Source of the DNA: Burkholderiales bacterium
Lineage (GTDB): Bacteria > Pseudomonadota > Gammaproteobacteria > Burkholderiales > SG8-39
Direction of reading: 5' to 3'
Assembly (NCBI GenBank): GCA_020846575.1
Contig: JADLDQ010000071.1
Span: forward strand, 1-11,263
Length of the DNA: 11,263 nt
The position numbers and the translations under genes were made by a program. Of the stretch, positions 6,097 to 11,263 are shown piece after piece; the first letter of the stretch is position 1, and every line of letters begins with the position of its first letter. The notes beneath the pieces were generated by a model, which was not told the origin of the DNA, made no database searches, and worked only from the letters and a program-made list of their open reading frames with translations.

Positions 6097-8514
6097 TCAG
6101 GCCTTGTACACCCTGCACGGCACCCCGCGCAGCTGCATGCCCCCCGCCCCCGGGTCGTACGGCCCTTCGTCGCGGGTGAGCAGGTTGATGTTGGCGCGCT
6201 CCCAGCCGAAGTTGCCTTGCGGGTCCTCGGGGAACCACCAGCCGAAGGAGGCGTTCACCACCCGCGGGTCCAGGCTGTCGTCGAGCGCGAGCCGCTGCGT
6301 CACCTTGCCCTGCCTGGTTTCGATCACCACCTCGTCGCCCTCGACGAGCCTTATCTTCGCCGCGGTCGTGGGGTGCATCTGCACGATCGGCTCGGGCTTC
6401 ATCGCCCGCAGCGACGCGATCTGCTTGTAGCCGGTGTTCATGAAGATCTCCTCCTTGGCGTTGGTCATCAGGAGGGGATATTCCTCGGGCAGCTCGCGCA
6501 GCGCCGAGACTTCCTCCCAGCGCGGCATGGTCGTGATGTTCACCTCCGCGAGGCGCGCCGAGACGATCTCCACCTTGCCCGAGGGCGTCGGGTGCGGGCC
6601 GCGGCCGCGGACGAGCTCGGGCATGAGCGTGCGGCGCTTCTTCAGCTCCTCGAAGGACAGGCCGCTCGGCTCGATCCAGGCGTCGAACGCCTCCTCGTCG
6701 TCGCGCCAGAAGTCATCGGCCAGGCCCAGGCGCTTGGCGAGTTCGTTGAGGATCTTCGTGTCCGGCCAGCACTCCCCGGGCGCGTTCACCACCTTGGGAT
6801 GGGCGCGCACCTGCCCATACCAGCCCGGCCAGTAGCCGAGCTCGTCGTGCTCCATGCCGGTGGCGGCCGGCAGCACGATGTCGGCGATGTTGGCCGTGGG
6901 CGTCATGAACAGTTCCGACACCGCGATGAAATCGAGCTTCATCAGCGCTTCATACGTGTCGCGGCTGTTGGGGTAGCTCACCAGCGGGTTGGTGAGCACG
7001 AAGATCGCGGCCCTGGGCCGGTAGGGCTTGCCCTCCAGCATCGCCTTGATGAAAAGCCGCGTGGGCACCACCGCCGAGCGCACCGCGAGCGGATACTGCT
7101 CGACGCCGATGGCGCGCTCGGCGTTGCGGCGCTCGCGCGAGGGGATGTAGAACTTCGCCGGCCGCACGCTGTTGCCGCGCGCATCCACCCACACCAGCCC
7201 CCCGGGCACGCCCAGGTTCCCGGTGATCGCCGCCAGGATGGAGATGGCGCGGTGCAGCTGGAAGGCATTGCCGCCCTGGTCGAGGGCGTTGCCCCACTGG
7301 ATGCAGGCGGGCCGGTGGCGCGCGAGCAGGCGTGCGAAGCGCCGCACCTGCATGCGCGGCACCCAGGTGACGCGCTCCACGTCCTCCAGGCTGAAGCTCG
7401 CGACGTGGGCTTGCAGTTCGTCGAAGCCGAGCGTCCACTGCTCGACGTACTCGCGCTCGTACAGCCGCTCCTCGATCACGACCTTCAGCACGCCCAGCGC
7501 CAGCGCCCCGTCGGCGCCCGGCCGCGGCTTGATCCACAGGTCGGCCAGAGCCGCCATGTCGGTGCGGCGCGGGTCGATCGCGACCAGCTTCGCGCCGGCC
7601 TTCATCGCGGCGCTGAAGGACTCGCGCCGCAGGCTGCCGCTCGTATGGTTGGGGTTGATGCCCCAGCACACGATGAGCTTCGCCGGGTGCTCTTCGTCGG
7701 GAATGGCGCCGCGGCCGAAGGTGTAGTTCTGCGCCAGCGCGAAGGGCACTCCGCACATCCAGCCCGGGGTCATGACGTTGGGAGTGCCGAAGGCGCTGGC
7801 GAAGCGCTCGCCGAAGGCGAACTCCATGCCCTTGGGTTCGCCCAGGCCCACCGCCACGTATTCCGGACCGAGCGCCTCGCGGATCTCGCGCAACCGGCCG
7901 GCGACGGTATCCAGCGCTTCGTCCCAGGAGATGCGCTGCCACTTGCCCTCGCCGCGGCGGCCGGCGCGCTTCATGGGGTACAGCAGCCGGTCGCGGTGGC
8001 CGTGGATCTCCGGAATGGAGTTGCGCCCCTTCCTCACCACGCACTGCTCGTTCGCCAGGCCGCTCTCGGTGTCCGGGGCCACGTCCACGATGGTGTCGCC
8101 CACCGCGGTGACCCGCACCGCGCAGTGCCCGGCGCAGATATGGCAGAAGGTCAGCACTTCGCGCCGCTCCGCCGGCGCCTCCGCGCCCGCGCGCGCCTGG
8201 ATGGCTTGACGGTCGATGAAGCTCTCCTGCACCGGCTGCGTGCCCCGCGTCGCACCCATGCCTTCCAGGGTGACGACCTGCGCGCCGTCGCAGTCCATGG
8301 CGAGCGCGAGGCACGCGTTCACCATGCGCTCGTCCACGATCACCGCGCAGGAGCAGCACTCGCCGACGCTGCAGCCCTCTTTGGTGTGGGTGTACTTGAG
8401 CCGGTCGCGCAAGACATCGAGCAGCGTGGTGCGCGGTTCGACGCTGAAGCGGTGCAGCCGCCCGTTGACGGTGAGGCGCACCTGCTTGCGAAGCGGGCGG
8501 GAGGGGGCGTCCAT
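6097..8514 (-). CDS. Hybrid molybdopterin oxidoreductase: XO-type [2Fe-2S] domain fused to DMSO-reductase-family catalytic chain
   Basis: An 805-residue protein. Residues 11-85 form a xanthine-oxidase-type ferredoxin domain with cluster ligands C48, C53, C56 and C68 (C-x4-C-x2-C-x11-C). Residues 92-105 keep the P-V-Q-x-x-F-I-D...A-I-Q stretch that normally leads into the second [2Fe-2S] domain, but its C-G-F-C-T-P-G is absent. Instead a DMSO-reductase-family chain begins: [4Fe-4S] ligands C124, C127, C131 and C158, then K162 in R-K-G, the place of the electron-relay lysine. The Mo-bis-MGD domains follow, with a C-terminal dinucleotide-binding domain from about 680. C254 in W-M-C-G-V-P is a candidate Mo ligand. 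No Tat signal is seen, so it is probably cytoplasmic. An in-frame TGA at 8530-8532 bounds the start. It is the last gene of the operon, after the FAD subunit. It likely oxidises, reduces or hydroxylates the product of the CoA ligase; the reaction is unknown. Confidence 0.9.
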   Translation of the reverse strand: MDAPSRPLRKQVRLTVNGRLHRFSVEPRTTLLDVLRDRLKYTHTKEGCSVGECCSCAVIVDERMVNACLALAMDCDGAQVVTLEGMGATRGTQPVQESFIDRQAIQARAGAEAPAERREVLTFCHICAGHCAVRVTAVGDTIVDVAPDTESGLANEQCVVRKGRNSIPEIHGHRDRLLYPMKRAGRRGEGKWQRISWDEALDTVAGRLREIREALGPEYVAVGLGEPKGMEFAFGERFASAFGTPNVMTPGWMCGVPFALAQNYTFGRGAIPDEEHPAKLIVCWGINPNHTSGSLRRESFSAAMKAGAKLVAIDPRRTDMAALADLWIKPRPGADGALALGVLKVVIEERLYEREYVEQWTLGFDELQAHVASFSLEDVERVTWVPRMQVRRFARLLARHRPACIQWGNALDQGGNAFQLHRAISILAAITGNLGVPGGLVWVDARGNSVRPAKFYIPSRERRNAERAIGVEQYPLAVRSAVVPTRLFIKAMLEGKPYRPRAAIFVLTNPLVSYPNSRDTYEALMKLDFIAVSELFMTPTANIADIVLPAATGMEHDELGYWPGWYGQVRAHPKVVNAPGECWPDTKILNELAKRLGLADDFWRDDEEAFDAWIEPSGLSFEELKKRRTLMPELVRGRGPHPTPSGKVEIVSARLAEVNITTMPRWEEVSALRELPEEYPLLMTNAKEEIFMNTGYKQIASLRAMKPEPIVQMHPTTAAKIRLVEGDEVVIETRQGKVTQRLALDDSLDPRVVNASFGWWFPEDPQGNFGWERANINLLTRDEGPYDPGAGGMQLRGVPCRVYKA

Positions 8515-8630
8515 GGGGCTTGTTTCCGATCAGAAGGCTGCGCGCCGCGCCGGGCGCATGCGCCGGGCTGCCGTGAAGGCCGATGCACTCGTGCGGCCGC
8601 GCGCGCTCGGGTTCATGGCTTGCGGCATGG
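8515..8630 (-). other. 116-base gap inside the operon with a 12-base palindrome and a 32-codon frame
   Basis: The other two operon genes overlap, so this gap stands out. It holds a perfect palindrome, GGCGCATGCGCC (8553-8564), which could form an mRNA hairpin. A minus-strand frame of 32 codons (8530-8628) starts two bases after the FAD-subunit stop. Its product would be Arg/Ala-rich and resembles nothing I know. It may just be spacer. The ribosome site for the downstream gene is weak (GGAA about 12 bases before its ATG). Confidence 0.4.
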
Positions 8631-9506
8631 TCAGGCCGCCCGCCGTGCGCGCTCGATTGCCACGCGCAGCACGCGCGTGACCAGCGCCGCCAGCGCGTCG
8701 CGCTTGTATGCTACGCCGCCGGTGAGATCGGCCCTGGGCGATGCGTCGGCCGCAGCCAGGCGCCCGGCCTCGGCGAGCAGCGCCTCCTGCGGCGCCCTTC
8801 CCCGGACCGCGGCTTCGCCGCCGGGGGCGCGGATGGCGCGGGGTGCGACCGCCGAGAGTACGATGCGCGCCTCGCGCACTGCCTCGCCCTGCATCGCCAC
8901 CGCCGCGGCGGCGCCCGCGACCGCGAGGTCCATGCGCCGCAGGCTGAACTTGTCGTAGGCGCCGCCCCATCCCGGCGCCGGCGGCGGTATCTCGATTTCG
9001 GTGAGGATCTCGCCCGCGCCGAGCGCGGTGCGTCCCGGCCCGGTCACGAGTTCGGCGACCGGGATGTCGCGCGTGCCGGCCGGACCGAATACGCGCGCCA
9101 CGGCCTCCAGCAGCATCAGCGCGGGCAGGGTCTCGGCGGCTGGCGAGGCGTTGCACAGGTTCCCTGCCAGGGTGCCGGTGTTGCGGATCTCCAGCGTGCC
9201 CATGCAGGAAACCGCGTCGTGCAGGATGGGATAGCGCTTGCGCACCTCCACCGAGGCGCTTACCGCTTCGAGCCGGGCGAGCGCGCCGATGCGCAGTCCC
9301 TGCGCGGACTCCCAGCGGACGTAGTCCAGACCGGGTATGCGCTTGAGGTTCACCAGCACCCGCGGCAGCAGGCGCCGCTGCTTCATCTTCCCCAGGACAG
9401 CGGTGCCGCCGGCGAGCGCGCGCGCGCGCTCGCCGTGCGCGGCGAGCAGCGCCGAGGCCTCGGCGAGGCTCGCGGGGGAGAAGTAGGCGACTTCGGGCAG
9501 GTTCAT
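8631..9506 (-). CDS. FAD-binding subunit of xanthine-oxidase/CO-dehydrogenase type (CoxM-like)
   Basis: A 291-residue protein of the usual length for the medium subunit of xanthine dehydrogenase-family enzymes. Both FAD-binding signatures are present: L-A-G-G-T (31-35) and T-L-A-G-N-L-C-N-A-S-P-A-A-E (112-125). The Y-D-K-F...R-R-x-D-L-A motif (about 184-195) leads into the C-terminal CO-dehydrogenase flavoprotein domain. In known enzymes it accepts electrons from the ferredoxin-like [2Fe-2S] cluster and passes them to NAD or another acceptor. It lacks the extra cysteine-rich loop that carries a [4Fe-4S] cluster in 4-hydroxybenzoyl-CoA reductase. Its ATG overlaps the stop of the ligase gene by four bases (ATGA), implying translational coupling. 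No XO-type small or large subunit is nearby, so its likely partner is the hybrid molybdoenzyme downstream. Confidence 0.92.
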   Translation of the reverse strand: MNLPEVAYFSPASLAEASALLAAHGERARALAGGTAVLGKMKQRRLLPRVLVNLKRIPGLDYVRWESAQGLRIGALARLEAVSASVEVRKRYPILHDAVSCMGTLEIRNTGTLAGNLCNASPAAETLPALMLLEAVARVFGPAGTRDIPVAELVTGPGRTALGAGEILTEIEIPPPAPGWGGAYDKFSLRRMDLAVAGAAAAVAMQGEAVREARIVLSAVAPRAIRAPGGEAAVRGRAPQEALLAEAGRLAAADASPRADLTGGVAYKRDALAALVTRVLRVAIERARRAA

Positions 9507-11197
9507 GCGCCCGCGTCCCTGGCGGCCGTCGTTACGAGACGCCGGCTTTCCAGCTCCTTCAGGTCCTTGCGGCGGATCTTGCCGGTCTCGGTCTTGGGCA
9601 GCGACTCGACGAACTCGATCTCGCCGGGCACCTGGAACGCGGCCAGGCGCGAGCGGGTGAACTCCCGCAGTTCCTCGGCGAGCGCGGGGCAGGGCGCGAT
9701 GCCCGCCTTCAGCGATACGAAGGCCTTGATGCGCTCGCCCTGCACCGGGTCCGGCGCGCCGATGACCGCCGGCTCGAACACGGCCGGGTGCTCGATCAGC
9801 GCATCTTCGATCTCTGCGGGCGAGACGCGGTAGCCGCGGCTCTTGATGACGTCGTCGGCGCGGCAGGCGTGCCAGTAACAGCCCTCGTCGTCGAACCAGG
9901 CGAGATCCCCGGTGAGGCTCCAGCCGTCCTGCACGAACTGCGCCTGGCGCTCGGGATCACCCCAGTAGAGGTTGCCGGCCGGCCCGCGCACCGCCAGGCG
10001 CCCCACCGCGCCCGCGCCCAGGGTTTCGCCCTGCTCGCCCAGGATGCGCACCTCCCAGCCGGGGAGCGGCGTTCCCATGCTGCCTGGCCTGGGATCGGCG
10101 CTGTAGGCACTGAAGATGCTCACGTAGGATTCGCTCGATCCCATGCCATTGAGCATGCGCGTACCGAAGCGCCGTTCCCAGTGCTCGAAGGTCGCCGGCA
10201 GCATGGGTGCGCTTCCCGAAAGGGTGGCGCGCAGCGAAGACAGGTCGAAGCGGCGGGCGAGATCCTGGTGCGCGAGCAGTTGCGTGTAGGCGGTGGGTAC
10301 GCTGTTGAAGATCGTGACCCGCCGGCGCTCGATGGTGGCGAAGATCGCCTCGGGACTGGACCGGCCCTCGATGAGCGCGGCCGGCACCCCGGCGAGCAGC
10401 GGCAGCAGGAACAGGTTCCCGTAGCCGAAAGTGAACGCGAGCGGCGGGGTGCCGCCGATGACGTCCCCGGGCCCGATGCGGTCGAACATGTGGCGCGCGA
10501 TGCAGGGCCCGGCGAGGATCGAGACGTTCAGGTGCATGCAGCCCTTGGGCATGCCGGTGGTGCCGGAGGTGAAGAACACCGTGCCGAGCGCATCGCGGCG
10601 CAACCGCGCGCTCTCCAGCCGCTCGCTCGCTGCCGCGCTCAGCGTCTGCAGGTGCAGGTAGCCGCGGCGCCGCAGCGCCGCCGGCTCCCCGCCCGCGACG
10701 ATGCGGTGCGCGACGCTCTCCCAGCCGCCGCGCGCGGCCTGGACCTCGTCCAGGCACTCGTGGCCGGCGATGATCGCCCGCGCCCGGGTGGTCCTCACGA
10801 TGTGGGTGAGACTGCGCTCGCGGATGAGCACGTTGGTCGGCACCACCACCGCACCAATGCGGTGCAGGGCGAGCGCGCAAACCGGGAACTCCAGGCAGTT
10901 CGGGATGCGCAGCACCACCGGGTCGCCTTCCCGGATTCCCAGAGCCTGCAGTGCGTTGCCCAGGCGGTTTACAGCCCGGTCGAGTTCCCGGTAGGTGATC
11001 GAGCGCTCGCCCGAGTAGAAAGCGACGCGATCGGCGCGCCCGGGCGCAAGATTGGGCGCGAGGAACCGGTCGGCGACGTTGACTTCCTCGGGGAAACGCG
11101 TCTCGGGCGCCTCCAGCAGGAACGCCGGCAGGGCGCCCGGCGGCAGGCGCTCGGCCTGGACCTGGGCGGGATATCGCAGATGCGTTCCGGGCGGCAT
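9503..11197 (-). CDS. Aryl/acyl-CoA ligase (benzoate-CoA ligase-like, AMP-forming)
   Basis: A 564-residue member of the adenylate-forming superfamily that would activate a carboxylic acid to its CoA thioester through an acyl-AMP. Motifs seen are the P-loop T-S-G-T-T-G-M-P-K-G (210-219), G-M-G-S-S-E-S (351-357), T-G-D (429-431), the hinge region with R446 and S-R-G-Y-R-V-S-P (453-460), and the catalytic lysine K540 in P-K-T-E-T-G-K. The N-terminal pattern (R-F-P-E-E-V-N-V-A-D-R-F-L) and overall layout resemble benzoate- and 2-aminobenzoate-CoA ligases, but the substrate cannot be fixed. It is the first visible gene of the operon, coupled by a four-base overlap to the FAD subunit. The frame stays open upstream of this ATG to the window edge with no ATG or GTG, so this start is the best choice. 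Confidence 0.92.
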   Translation of the reverse strand: MPPGTHLRYPAQVQAERLPPGALPAFLLEAPETRFPEEVNVADRFLAPNLAPGRADRVAFYSGERSITYRELDRAVNRLGNALQALGIREGDPVVLRIPNCLEFPVCALALHRIGAVVVPTNVLIRERSLTHIVRTTRARAIIAGHECLDEVQAARGGWESVAHRIVAGGEPAALRRRGYLHLQTLSAAASERLESARLRRDALGTVFFTSGTTGMPKGCMHLNVSILAGPCIARHMFDRIGPGDVIGGTPPLAFTFGYGNLFLLPLLAGVPAALIEGRSSPEAIFATIERRRVTIFNSVPTAYTQLLAHQDLARRFDLSSLRATLSGSAPMLPATFEHWERRFGTRMLNGMGSSESYVSIFSAYSADPRPGSMGTPLPGWEVRILGEQGETLGAGAVGRLAVRGPAGNLYWGDPERQAQFVQDGWSLTGDLAWFDDEGCYWHACRADDVIKSRGYRVSPAEIEDALIEHPAVFEPAVIGAPDPVQGERIKAFVSLKAGIAPCPALAEELREFTRSRLAAFQVPGEIEFVESLPKTETGKIRRKDLKELESRRLVTTAARDAGA

Positions 11198-11263
11198 TTT
11201 CGCGTTGTCTCTGGGACCTTTCTCGCTCGTGGCCGAAGATGCGCCAACCTCGTCCGGCGGACT
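11198..11263 (-). other. 66 bases upstream of the ligase, no gene or clear promoter seen
   Basis: The stretch is too short to judge. No convincing -35/-10 pair or strong ribosome site is visible. The operon promoter, or further upstream genes, would lie beyond the window. Confidence 0.3.

Noticed and set aside
6049..8958. A 969-codon open frame on the plus strand opposite the molybdoenzyme
   Set aside because: Same artefact: low-complexity His/Arg/Ala sequence antisense to a gene with clear cofactor motifs.

Overview
The window is high-GC proteobacterial chromosome, most likely from a beta- or gammaproteobacterium. The signs are a full-length HrpA helicase, a LexA box of the CTGT-N8-ACAG type and a chromosomal-type integron integrase. 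No plasmid, phage or insertion-sequence gene is visible. The first ~490 bases are visibly less GC-rich than the rest, as expected for captured cassette DNA.

Left part (1-1626): the integrase end of an integron. The integrase gene intI runs rightward. A perfect LexA operator sits just before its start, and an attI-like region lies before that. This region has a core site matching GTTRRRY on the minus strand, a short direct repeat and a plausible leftward cassette promoter. Directly after the core site, pointing away from intI as cassettes normally do, comes a BrnT-like toxin gene. It overlaps the start of its antitoxin, which runs off the window. I read this as a first gene cassette carrying a toxin-antitoxin pair; its attC site would lie outside the window.

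Middle (1715-5533): hrpA, a DEAH-box RNA helicase on the plus strand. It anchors the integron in the chromosome. A 563-base stretch (5534-6096) follows. It holds only weak, possibly decayed reading frames on the minus strand and a small tandem repeat.

Right part (6097-11197): a three-gene minus-strand operon, transcribed in the order aryl-CoA ligase, FAD-binding subunit of xanthine-oxidase type, molybdopterin oxidoreductase. The last gene is the most unusual thing here. Its N-terminus is a xanthine-oxidase-type [2Fe-2S] ferredoxin domain. It breaks off where the second [2Fe-2S] domain should begin and passes straight into a DMSO-reductase-family [4Fe-4S]/bis-MGD catalytic chain. With the neighbouring FAD subunit this suggests a hybrid enzyme with electron path Mo, [4Fe-4S], [2Fe-2S], FAD. 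The layout is comparable to 4-hydroxybenzoyl-CoA reductase with its ligase, but the xanthine-oxidase-type Mo subunit is replaced by an unrelated Mo-enzyme fold. The ligase suggests that a carboxylic acid, probably aromatic, is activated to a CoA thioester; the real substrate cannot be read from the sequence.
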